From the NCBI GenBank assembly GCA_903851365.1, contig CAINOB010000010.1:1-64000 (forward strand): a stretch of DNA of 64,000 nt, written 5' to 3'. Position numbers and translations under genes: made by a program. Below, piece after piece: positions 29,850-38,220 of this stretch. This DNA comes from an uncultured Bacteroidota bacterium. GTDB lineage: Bacteria; Bacteroidota; Bacteroidia; Bacteroidales; UBA12481. The stretch's first letter is position 1, and the number at the start of each line of letters is the position of its first letter. Below the pieces are notes generated by a model, which did no database searches, was not told where the DNA came from, and saw nothing but the letters and a program-made list of their open reading frames with translations.

Positions 29850-32071
29850 ACAGTCAGGCCCCCGATATGATCACTAAGCTGGAAAGGTTTGCCTCCAGGC
29901 TCTCCTTCGTAAGGTCGCTGGATGATCTGATACGGACGGTCGAGGAAATTCTTGAAGAAGTTGTTCAGGTTGAATACAATGGTCTCTATCTTTTCGATCC
30001 CACAACCGGAAGGTTAAAATTATATTTTGCCAAAGGGTTCACCGAGGCTGAGCGCATCGAAGCCGAAAGAACCTCCATGGAAAGACATCCGGGATTTGTT
30101 TACCGTACCGGTGAAGCTATTCATGTCCCGGATATGAGGCTGAACAGTAAATCCCAAACCCGCGACAGCCGAAGAAGCTTTCATATCCTGAGCCGTTTGT
30201 TTCTGCCGGTTAAAAGCTACGACCAGACTGTCGGGACATTTGGGCTTGCCAGTACTCAGGCAAACCGGTTCACTGAAGAAGACATCTCGATCTTGTCCTT
30301 TGTATGCAACCTTGCCGGCGTTATCTATGCAAATATTATCTATGCGAAAAAACAGGATGAATCGAGCCGCATCATCAGCCATTACCAGGATCAGCTGAAA
30401 TTTCTGGCCGATACTGCCATGGACCTGATCGGCATTCAGGAAGAGGAGGATCTGTTTCGTTATATTAAGGAGAAGCTTAAAGTATTGCTCCCAGGTAATC
30501 TTGCCATCATCAATCAGGTTAAAAATAATGAGGCATTTCTGAAAGATTTCATTGGGATGCCGGTATCCCGATTTTTAAAACACACCCATAAAATCGGTTG
30601 GGATCCATTCGAGAAACCCTATCCGATTGAACCGCGGTTTCTGGAAATTTTCATGTTGGGGAAAGTGTACCAATTCCCCGGTGGCTTTGCCGATTTTGCC
30701 GGGAACTATATCCCGGAGGAGGGCGGTATCCTGATAAACAAGCTTTTAAAAATTAAGGACATCCTGACAATCGGGATCGCAAAAAGCAATAATCTTTACG
30801 GGCTTATACATATAATTGTGCGGAACAACGATCCAATGCCAGAAATACCGGTACTTGAATCCTTTGTTAATCAATGTGCTGTGGTGATTCAGCAGATACG
30901 CCTTAAGCAGGATCTTGTTCAGGCACGAATGGTCGCGGAAGAGGCGAGCCTTTCCAAGGCAAAATTCCTTTCCATGATGAGTCATGAGATCCGCACCCCG
31001 CTCAATGCGGTCATCGGATTAACTCATATTCTCCTGATGGACGATCCCCGGCCGGATCAGATGGAAAATCTGAAATCAATAAAATTTTCAGCTGACAACT
31101 TATTAATCATCATCAATGATATCCTTGATTACAATAAGATAGAATCCGGCAAGATCAATTTTGAGACGATCGACTTTAAGATTCAGGAGGTATCAAACGG
31201 TATCATACGGACCTTCAAGTCTCTTGCTGATGAAAAAAATCTTGCTCTGGAATTGGAAACCGACCCTTCGCTTCCGATAATGATAACAGGCGATAAAACG
31301 CGGCTTGCTCAAATTCTGATCAATCTTCTCTCGAATGCCATCAAGTTTACTTCCAAAGGATCAGTAACCCTGCGCATGGTTAAATTAGGCATCAGGCAGA
31401 ACCAGGTTCGCATTCGCTTTGAGGTTAGCGATACGGGAATAGGAATTGAACCGGAAGCCATCGACAGGATTTTCGAAGATTTCGTGCAGGCCCGGCAGGA
31501 TACTACCAGGATATACGGAGGCACCGGACTGGGGCTTTCCATCGTTAAGAGGCTGGTTGAAATGCAGGGGGGTAGGATCAGTGTAAAAAGTGTGATTGGC
31601 CGGGGGACTACTTTTACTTTTGAATTGCCGTTCTATTTCTCGGAAACAGATCCAAAATCTTTTAAAGAATCCGATTTTCGGTTTGAGCGTCTGACCGGTC
31701 TCAAAGTCCTTATTGCTGAGGACAATAAAATCAATCAACTGGTTGCCAAACAGTTTCTTACCAGGTGGGGTGTTGAATTTACTGTCGTGGAAAATGGGGT
31801 GCTAGCTGTGGAAGAAGTTATAAAAGAACACTTTAACCTTATCCTGATGGATCTTGAGATGCCTGTGCTGGATGGTTATGAAGCAACCAAACTAATCAGG
31901 AATCTGGCAGATCCCGTAAAATCAAAAATACCTATCATCGCGCTGTCAGCTTCAGCCATGCACGAAATCCGGGATAAAGCAATGAGATGCGGAATGAATT
32001 CTTTTATAACCAAGCCTTTCGAACCCTGCGAACTCTATCTTAATATTAAGGACCTGGCTGTTAAACATTAG
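29846..32071 (+). CDS. GAF-GAF hybrid histidine kinase with receiver domain
   Basis: 741 residues, soluble. GAF 1 about 10-165, GAF 2 about 185-350, a coiled linker, phosphoacceptor SMMSHEIRTPLNA (His380), ATPase with LLSNAIKFTSKG and GGTGLGLSIVKRLVE, then a C-terminal receiver about 612-735 with LIAEDNKINQ and phosphoacceptor Asp669 (LILMDLEMPVLDG), and the conserved lysine in ITKPF. No output domain, so phosphate must pass to another protein. Coupled to the GlcG-like gene immediately upstream. Confidence 0.95.
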   Translation: MNSQAPDMITKLERFASRLSFVRSLDDLIRTVEEILEEVVQVEYNGLYLFDPTTGRLKLYFAKGFTEAERIEAERTSMERHPGFVYRTGEAIHVPDMRLNSKSQTRDSRRSFHILSRLFLPVKSYDQTVGTFGLASTQANRFTEEDISILSFVCNLAGVIYANIIYAKKQDESSRIISHYQDQLKFLADTAMDLIGIQEEEDLFRYIKEKLKVLLPGNLAIINQVKNNEAFLKDFIGMPVSRFLKHTHKIGWDPFEKPYPIEPRFLEIFMLGKVYQFPGGFADFAGNYIPEEGGILINKLLKIKDILTIGIAKSNNLYGLIHIIVRNNDPMPEIPVLESFVNQCAVVIQQIRLKQDLVQARMVAEEASLSKAKFLSMMSHEIRTPLNAVIGLTHILLMDDPRPDQMENLKSIKFSADNLLIIINDILDYNKIESGKINFETIDFKIQEVSNGIIRTFKSLADEKNLALELETDPSLPIMITGDKTRLAQILINLLSNAIKFTSKGSVTLRMVKLGIRQNQVRIRFEVSDTGIGIEPEAIDRIFEDFVQARQDTTRIYGGTGLGLSIVKRLVEMQGGRISVKSVIGRGTTFTFELPFYFSETDPKSFKESDFRFERLTGLKVLIAEDNKINQLVAKQFLTRWGVEFTVVENGVLAVEEVIKEHFNLILMDLEMPVLDGYEATKLIRNLADPVKSKIPIIALSASAMHEIRDKAMRCGMNSFITKPFEPCELYLNIKDLAVKH

Positions 32072-32109
32072 TTAACATTGTTAACATATTGCATTATTCA
32101 CTATTTTTG
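32071..32109 (+). promoter_or_regulatory. Promoter and probable MarR operator of the efflux operon
   Basis: Near-perfect palindrome GTTAACATTGTTAAC (32071-32085) covers a TTG (32078-32080) that lies 21 bases upstream of TATTTTTG (32102-32109), an exact fit to the Bacteroidota -7 box. The ATG of the MarR gene follows 23 bases later. A palindrome over the -33 region is what an autorepressing MarR protein would use. Binding itself is inferred. Confidence 0.55.
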
Positions 32110-32132
32110 GCAGCTTATAAAGCTTATCAAAA

Positions 32133-32579
32133 ATGGTCGATGATTCGAAAAATCTGATCAGGGAACCTATCGGGCGTATCATGGCAAATATCGGCCGTAT
32201 GTTCATGGCCGACCTTCATCGAAGTCTATCACATCTCGATATAGAACGTTCCTACTATCCTTTGCTCCTAATTGAAGCCGGCAACGGAAGCCTGACGCAG
32301 CAGGAACTGGCCGGCAAATTATCATGCGACAAGGTGCAGGTGGTTCGGATAATCGACTATTTATCGTCAAATGGATACGTGGAGCGTGGACAAAATCCTA
32401 ATGATCGAAGAAAAACCAGTCTGCAGATCACTTTAAAAGCAAAAAAATTCCTGCCTGATATCAAAAGGGCAATGAAGGAGACCACTGAACTGGCTTTAAG
32501 CAATGTACCTGAGCATAGCATTGAAGAATTGTATGCTCTGCTAAAAACGATTGAAAAGAATTTTGGAACAAATAAATAG
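32133..32579 (+). CDS. MarR-family transcriptional regulator
   Basis: 148 residues. Winged helix-turn-helix of the MarR type at about 35-105: LLIEAGNGSLTQQELAGKL, DKVQVVRIIDYLSSNGYVERG, and the wing NPNDRRKTSLQIT. Helical dimerisation ends flank it. The next gene starts directly after its stop codon, so it heads the RND efflux operon and probably represses it from the palindrome at 32071, responding to a small toxic compound. Confidence 0.93.
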   Translation: MVDDSKNLIREPIGRIMANIGRMFMADLHRSLSHLDIERSYYPLLLIEAGNGSLTQQELAGKLSCDKVQVVRIIDYLSSNGYVERGQNPNDRRKTSLQITLKAKKFLPDIKRAMKETTELALSNVPEHSIEELYALLKTIEKNFGTNK

Positions 32580-33671
32580 ATGAAAAAAATGAATCGGATA
32601 TTTAAATGGCTGATCGTACCGGTATTACTGATTGCAATAACATTTATCGGTGTGAGTTTAATGAAATCCAAAGATAAGGTAGCCGACAGCCCGAAAAAGG
32701 GAGGAATGCCTCCAAAAGAAAAGCCATTAACCAAAGTGGATATATTCGTGGTGACTCCCACCAAACTTGCCGACAATAGAGAGGTATCTGGCTCACTGCT
32801 GGCTTATGAGGAAGTTGACCTTAAAAATGAAGTCGCCGGAAGGGTGGTCGAGATTAACCTGCCGGAAGGGCAATCTGTAAAAAAAGGTACCCTGCTGGTG
32901 AAACTTTTTGATGATGACTTGCAGGCTGGGTTAAGGAAGCTCCAGATTCAGCTGGCCATCCAGGAGAAAATATATGAAAGGCAGGCTGAATTGGTTAAGG
33001 TAAACGGTATCAGTCAGAATGATTATGAGCAAACCGGGTTGCAGCTAAATTCCCTGCGTGCGGATATCGAGATACAAAAAGTTCTTATTCGTAAAACGAT
33101 GGTTCTTGCTCCATTCGACGGTGTCATCGGCTTGAGGAACATCAGCATCGGAGCCCAGGTAACTCCATCCACCTTGCTGGCCACGATACGTAGTGAAGAC
33201 AGGCTGAAGCTTGATTTCAGCGTTCCGGAAAAATATGGCTCAGAAATAAAACCCGGAATGAAAATCAATTTCACCTTATCGAATAATTCAAAACAATACG
33301 AAGCAACGGTAATGGGCACTGAAGAGGGTATCGAAGCGGCAACGCGAAACCTCAAGGTTAGAGCAGTGGTTGAAAACAAATCGGAGCATCTTCTGCCGGG
33401 AGCTTTTGCGGATGTATTCCTGAAACTGAGGGAGAATAACGATGCCCTGATGATTCCGACGCAGGCCATCATACCTGCAGAACAGAGTAAGAGCGTTATC
33501 ATGGTTCGAAAAGGCAAAGCCCATTTCGTGACGGTAAAAACCGGAACACGCGAAGCATCAACTATTGAAATTACCGAAGGACTTCAGCCCGGCGATACCA
33601 TTGTTACCACCGGGATCCTGTTTTTGAAGGAAGGCGCCAGGTTACTCTATTCCACTGTTAAAGCCCAATAA
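32580..33671 (+). CDS. RND efflux periplasmic adaptor (membrane fusion protein)
   Basis: 363 residues. N-terminal membrane anchor about 8-28, then the adaptor order: beta-barrel/lipoyl half (SGSLLAYEEVDLKNEVAGRVVEINL), helical hairpin about 125-160, lipoyl half (VLAPFDGVIGLRNISIGAQV), beta-barrel, and membrane-proximal domain (EITEGLQPGDTIVTTGILFLKEGA). It bridges the inner-membrane pump and the outer-membrane channel. The MarR stop and this ATG are adjacent; the pump gene follows after 2 bases. Confidence 0.95.
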   Translation: MKKMNRIFKWLIVPVLLIAITFIGVSLMKSKDKVADSPKKGGMPPKEKPLTKVDIFVVTPTKLADNREVSGSLLAYEEVDLKNEVAGRVVEINLPEGQSVKKGTLLVKLFDDDLQAGLRKLQIQLAIQEKIYERQAELVKVNGISQNDYEQTGLQLNSLRADIEIQKVLIRKTMVLAPFDGVIGLRNISIGAQVTPSTLLATIRSEDRLKLDFSVPEKYGSEIKPGMKINFTLSNNSKQYEATVMGTEEGIEAATRNLKVRAVVENKSEHLLPGAFADVFLKLRENNDALMIPTQAIIPAEQSKSVIMVRKGKAHFVTVKTGTREASTIEITEGLQPGDTIVTTGILFLKEGARLLYSTVKAQ

Positions 33672-33673
33672 TT

Positions 33674-36600
33674 ATGCTAATCTCCGACATTGCGCTAAAG
33701 CGTCCGGTTGGGTCAGTCGTTTTAAGCCTCATTATCATTTTACTGGGCGCAGTGGGATACACTTTTTTGGGTGTCCGGCTTTATCCGGCCATTGATCCGC
33801 CGGTAATCACTGTTCAGGCATCCTATACTGGTGCCAACGCTGAAATCATTGAATCACAGATCACTGAACCCCTCGAAAAATCCATTAACGGGATTGAAGG
33901 GGTAAAATCAATCTCATCACAATCAGCTATCGGCAGCAGCTCGATCACGGTTGAATTTAACCTGGGAGCGGATCTTGAAAAGGCGGCCAACGATGTCCGT
34001 GATAAGGTTTCGCAAGCGATACGTTCGCTTCCGCAGGATATGGACTCACCTCCAACGGTAACCAAAGCGGATGCAAACAGCGATCCGATTATCATGCTGG
34101 TTGCGCAGAGCAGCCTGATGGATGCCCTGGAACTCAGCGATTACGCCGAGAATGTTTTAATGGAAAAACTGCAGACCATTCCGGGAGTCAGCTCCGTCAT
34201 GATTTACGGACAGCAGAAGCCCGCTATGCGCCTGTGGCTCGATCCCAAAAAGATGGCAGCTTACAGCCTGACGGCATCAGATGTGAACAATGCGCTGGCC
34301 AAGGAAAATGTGGAGATGCCCGGAGGAAAGATCCGAGGAAGCAATACTGAACTTACAGTAAAAACATTTGGCCGTCTGGAAACCGAAGCGGAATTCAATG
34401 ATCTGATCATCAAGCAATCCGATAATCAAGTTGTTCGATTAAGAGATATCGGGGAAGCGATACTGGGGCCTCAAAATGAAGAAACCGGTGCCAGGATCAA
34501 TGGAATTACCGGGGTTGTGCTGGCCTTGATTCCACTGCCTGGCGCAAACGATATCCAGATTGCTGATGAATTTTACAAACGATTGGATCAGATCAGGGAA
34601 ACCGCACCCAAAGGGATGGAATTGAATATCGGGCGAGACAAATCAATTTTCGTCCGGCAATCGGTCAGCGATGTTGTTGAAACACTGATTATTGCAATCA
34701 GTCTGGTCATCCTCATCATCTTCCTGTTTTTCCGCAATTGGGTAATTGCCATCCGACCACTCATTGATATTCCTGTGTCACTGATCGGTACCTTTTTTAT
34801 CATGTACATCTTCGGGTTCTCCGTTAACATACTTACCCTGATGGGCATCGTTCTCGCAACAGGTTTGGTGGTGGACGACGGGATCGTTGTCACCGAAAAT
34901 ATCTTTAAGCGAATCGAGCGGGGAATGGATAAATGGCAGGCTGCCTTTGAAGGAACCAGGGAGATATTTTTCGCGGTGGTCTCCACTTCACTGACACTGG
35001 CGATCGTATTTATTCCGGTCATCTTTTTACAAGGGTTTACAGGCAGGCTATTCCGGGAATTCGGTATTGTCGTTGCCAGTGCGGTATTGATTTCGGCATT
35101 TGTATCTCTTACCCTGACTCCTGTTTTAAATGTTAAGCTCGGGGGATATGCCTCACAGCATTCCAAGTTCTACACCTCCACCGAGCCCTTTTTTCAGGGC
35201 ATGGAAAGCGGGTACCGGCGGATACTAAGCTTTTTTATAAAACATAAATGGATATCCTTTTCGATTTTAGGAATCTGCGTGATCATGATTGTCACTTTTT
35301 CCAAAAATCTTAAGTCGGAACTGGCTCCCATGGAGGACCACAGTTATATCCGAACTTCCATCACCGCTCCCGAAGGAACTGAATATACGACCACCCAAAA
35401 TCTTATCGATCAGCTGGCAATTATAAATACAGATTCCCTGCCGGAAGCAAAATATGTTTTAGCCCGTTATGGCGGCGGCGGCGGCGGATCGAGCTCCAGC
35501 TCAAATACCGGTTTTGTAATATCGTTCCTGTCGGAGCCTACCCAGAGAAAGGTTACCCAACAGCAGATGTACGATAAGCTTTCGAAAATCTACCGGGGAA
35601 TTCCAAATGCAAGAATTATCGCAAGTCAGGAGCCAACCATCACCACCTCTTCATCGAGAGGCTTACCGGTTCAGTTTGTTCTGCAAAATCTCGATTTTGA
35701 AAAGATTAGGGAGGTATTACCGAAATTTCTTGATGAGGCACAAAACAGTCCGGTGTTCAGTAATATCGATGTTGATCTGAAATTCAATAAACCAGAACTG
35801 AATATTAAAGTCGACCGCCTTAAGGCAACCAGTCTGGGAGTGAATGAAAGAGATATCTCGGATGCCCTGAACTACGCATTCAGTGCTGGGCGCACCGGCT
35901 ATTTCCTCCGAAACAACAAGCAATATTATGTCATTGCCCAGGTAGCGCGCGAAGACCGGAACAGGCCTGCCGACATATCCTCACTTTATGTCCGCACGAA
36001 AGCAGGCGACATGATCCAGCTCGACAATCTCGTGAAAATCGAAGAAAACAGCGCCCCCCCTACTCTATATCACTGGAACCGTTATAAATCAGCAACGGTA
36101 TCGGCTAACCTGGCCAATGGAAAAACCCTGGGTGAAGGTATTGATGAGATGAATAGAATAGCTTCCAAATTACTGGATAAATCCTTTAATACCGCACTGG
36201 CCGGGCCATCTAGGGACTTTGCGGAGAGCAGCTCAAATATTTCATTTGCCCTGCTATTAGCGCTGATGCTGATCTACCTGATTCTTGCCGCACAGTTTGA
36301 AAGCTTCCGCGATCCATTTATCATTATGCTGACTGTGCCAATGGCTGTTGCCGGGGCCATGCTTTCTCTGACCGTTTTTCATCAGACGCTAAATGTCTTC
36401 TCTGAAATCGGTATGATATTGCTGATTGGAATTGTCACCAAGAACGGAATTCTGATTGTGGAGTTTGCCAATCAGAAACAAAAAGCCGGCATGACCAAAT
36501 CAGTCGCGGCTTTTGAATCTGCTGCTGCCCGTTTCCGCCCGATATTGATGACCTCGCTGGCAACCATTTGCGGAGCCCTGCCGATAGCCTTTGCGCTGGG

Positions 36601-36736
36601 CGCCGGTGCACAAAGCCGCATCCCTCTGGGAATTGTGGTTGTTGGCGGCTTGCTATTTTCACTCATACTTACCTTATTCGTGATCCCCGTAACCTATATT
36701 GTTATGTCGGGGAAAAAAGATCAGGTTAAGTCTTAA
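33674..36736 (+). CDS. RND-family multidrug efflux pump (AcrB/HAE1 type)
   Basis: 1020 residues, inner membrane, proton-driven. Two repeats of one plus five helices with large periplasmic porter loops. Proton-relay residues are intact: the Asp pair in GLVVDDGIVVTEN and the Lys in GIVTKNGILIVEF. FILR..FRPILMTSLATICGALP-type helix ends are present. An unusual Gly6-Ser5 tract sits in the second half of the porter region (33-base DNA run at 35471-35503). Third gene of the MarR operon. HAE1-type pumps export drugs, dyes, detergents or lipids; the substrate is unknown. Confidence 0.96.
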   Translation: MLISDIALKRPVGSVVLSLIIILLGAVGYTFLGVRLYPAIDPPVITVQASYTGANAEIIESQITEPLEKSINGIEGVKSISSQSAIGSSSITVEFNLGADLEKAANDVRDKVSQAIRSLPQDMDSPPTVTKADANSDPIIMLVAQSSLMDALELSDYAENVLMEKLQTIPGVSSVMIYGQQKPAMRLWLDPKKMAAYSLTASDVNNALAKENVEMPGGKIRGSNTELTVKTFGRLETEAEFNDLIIKQSDNQVVRLRDIGEAILGPQNEETGARINGITGVVLALIPLPGANDIQIADEFYKRLDQIRETAPKGMELNIGRDKSIFVRQSVSDVVETLIIAISLVILIIFLFFRNWVIAIRPLIDIPVSLIGTFFIMYIFGFSVNILTLMGIVLATGLVVDDGIVVTENIFKRIERGMDKWQAAFEGTREIFFAVVSTSLTLAIVFIPVIFLQGFTGRLFREFGIVVASAVLISAFVSLTLTPVLNVKLGGYASQHSKFYTSTEPFFQGMESGYRRILSFFIKHKWISFSILGICVIMIVTFSKNLKSELAPMEDHSYIRTSITAPEGTEYTTTQNLIDQLAIINTDSLPEAKYVLARYGGGGGGSSSSSNTGFVISFLSEPTQRKVTQQQMYDKLSKIYRGIPNARIIASQEPTITTSSSRGLPVQFVLQNLDFEKIREVLPKFLDEAQNSPVFSNIDVDLKFNKPELNIKVDRLKATSLGVNERDISDALNYAFSAGRTGYFLRNNKQYYVIAQVAREDRNRPADISSLYVRTKAGDMIQLDNLVKIEENSAPPTLYHWNRYKSATVSANLANGKTLGEGIDEMNRIASKLLDKSFNTALAGPSRDFAESSSNISFALLLALMLIYLILAAQFESFRDPFIIMLTVPMAVAGAMLSLTVFHQTLNVFSEIGMILLIGIVTKNGILIVEFANQKQKAGMTKSVAAFESAAARFRPILMTSLATICGALPIAFALGAGAQSRIPLGIVVVGGLLFSLILTLFVIPVTYIVMSGKKDQVKS
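35471..35503 (+). repeat. Gly6-Ser5 coding tract in the RND pump
   Basis: Five GGC codons plus GGA, then five serine codons in mixed usage. In frame inside the periplasmic part of the pump. Simple-sequence DNA of this type can slip in length. Confidence 0.9.
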
Positions 36737-36757
36737 AACACCGTTGCACAAAAACAC

Positions 36758-38056
36758 ATGGTTATGCGAATCCTAGTAATCCTTATCCTATTGGCAGTAT
36801 CCACGTTGGCTAATGGACAGGAAATCCTTACGGTTGATGATGCCGTGAGCATCGCGTTAAAAAACAATTTTGGTATCCTGGTCGCACGGAATGACGCCGA
36901 TATTGCCAAGGCAAATAATACCCCCGGAAATGCAGGAATGTTACCGGTAGTTCAGGCTACAGGTTCAGGAAGCTATGCCCTTAATAATGTTGACCAGCAT
37001 TTGTCGACTGGTACAATAAATAAATACCCCTCCCTCTCGGCTGCGTCTGCCAGTGCCGGCACTCAGCTTTCCTGGAAATTATTTGATGGCGGAAAAATGT
37101 TTGTCACCAAAAACAAGCTGAACGAAATAGAATCCCTCGGGGAGATCCAGTTTAAGGACAATGTTTTGCAGACCTTATACACTGTTATATCTGCCTATTA
37201 CGATGTGGTGCGGCAGAAGCAGCAGTTAAATTCCATTGATGAGGTCATGAATTATAACCAGGAACAGGTTAAGATTGCCCAGGCAGGTTTTACTGCCGGG
37301 TCCCTGTTAAAGACAAATCTCCTGCAGGCCAAAATAGACCTGAATGTTACTATGGAAAATGCAGTAAATCAGCAGTTTATTATTGAAGAAGCGAAACGGC
37401 ACTTATTGGAACTGCTTGGCCAGGGTATCGATAAGAATTTTGACGTTACAGATACCATCCCACTGAATTTTTCGCCGGATAAAAACGAATTAATAAAGAA
37501 GGTGGATTCGGCAAACACAACCCTGCAATCATTTCATAAGCAAATGGATATTGCCAGGCTTGTACTGAAAGAAAACAGCAAGCTATTTTTTCCGGTGTTG
37601 AACTTCACCAGCGGATATTATTTCTCCCAGTCAAACAACTCGAACGGTTCGATTTTGAATAACAGGTCCTTTGGTCCTCAGCTCGGGGGAAGTCTGACGA
37701 TACCGATTTACAGTGCCGGAGAGAATCAGAGGAAGATAAACACGGCAAAAATCCAGCTCAAGACCGCCGAATATGATTTTCAGAATGTTGAATTGCAGGT
37801 AAAGACTGATTTGCAGAATGCCATAAGCGGATTTGAAAATCAGCAGAAGCTATTGAAGATCGAAGTTGAAAATAAGGAACTGACCCGGGAGAATCTTCAA
37901 ATCAGCCTTCAGCGGCTCCGGCTTGGGCAAACAACCTCGCTTGAGGTACATATGGCTCAGGAGAATTACATGCTTTCCTGCACCCGGCTGATCAATTTTG
38001 AGTACAATCTCAAGATTGCTGAAACTAAGCTGAAGCAGCTTATAGCCACTTTATAA
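36758..38056 (+). CDS. TolC-family outer-membrane efflux protein
   Basis: 432 residues with signal peptide (MRILVILILLAVSTLANGQ). The two TolC repeats are visible as long helices and strands: VDDAVSIALKNNFGILVARNDADIAKANNTPGNAGMLP-type start (about 26-65) and QISLQRLRLGQTTSLEVHMAQENY near the C-terminus. It forms the outer-membrane exit duct of the tripartite pump. It starts 21 bases after the pump gene and ends the MarR-adaptor-pump-TolC operon. An ATG two codons later is an equal start candidate. Confidence 0.95.
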   Translation: MVMRILVILILLAVSTLANGQEILTVDDAVSIALKNNFGILVARNDADIAKANNTPGNAGMLPVVQATGSGSYALNNVDQHLSTGTINKYPSLSAASASAGTQLSWKLFDGGKMFVTKNKLNEIESLGEIQFKDNVLQTLYTVISAYYDVVRQKQQLNSIDEVMNYNQEQVKIAQAGFTAGSLLKTNLLQAKIDLNVTMENAVNQQFIIEEAKRHLLELLGQGIDKNFDVTDTIPLNFSPDKNELIKKVDSANTTLQSFHKQMDIARLVLKENSKLFFPVLNFTSGYYFSQSNNSNGSILNNRSFGPQLGGSLTIPIYSAGENQRKINTAKIQLKTAEYDFQNVELQVKTDLQNAISGFENQQKLLKIEVENKELTRENLQISLQRLRLGQTTSLEVHMAQENYMLSCTRLINFEYNLKIAETKLKQLIATL

Positions 38057-38080
38057 TTTCTTTATACTTCTGCCTGCATT

Positions 38081-38098
38081 CCTGACAATTTCCTGACA
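38081..38098 (+). promoter_or_regulatory. CCTGACA direct repeat, candidate KdpE site
   Basis: CCTGACA at 38081 and again at 38092: two 7-base half-sites with a 4-base gap, an 11-base period. This is the layout bound by tandem OmpR/PhoB-family regulators, and KdpE belongs to that family. It lies 34-51 bases ahead of kdpF. Binding is inferred from layout only. Confidence 0.45.
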
Positions 38099-38131
38099 GG
38101 TTTCGCCACAATTTTGTATCAACAAATTTGT

Positions 38132-38218
38132 ATGGCCATGTATATCCTGGGAATTGTGATAGCCCTGTCTTTATTGGGATACCTGATATACTCGCTTGTT
38201 AAACCAGAAAATTTCTGA
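38132..38218 (+). CDS. kdpF: Potassium-transporting ATPase small subunit KdpF
   Basis: A 28-residue single-helix membrane peptide (MAMYILGIVIALSLLGYLIY then SLVKPENF). Length, the hydrophobic core and the Y-L-x-x-x-L-V-x-P-E-x-F ending match KdpF, which stabilises the KdpABC complex. The stop is 2 bases before the kdpA ATG. A second ATG two codons in is an alternative start. Confidence 0.9.
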   Translation: MAMYILGIVIALSLLGYLIYSLVKPENF

Positions 38219-38220
38219 AT

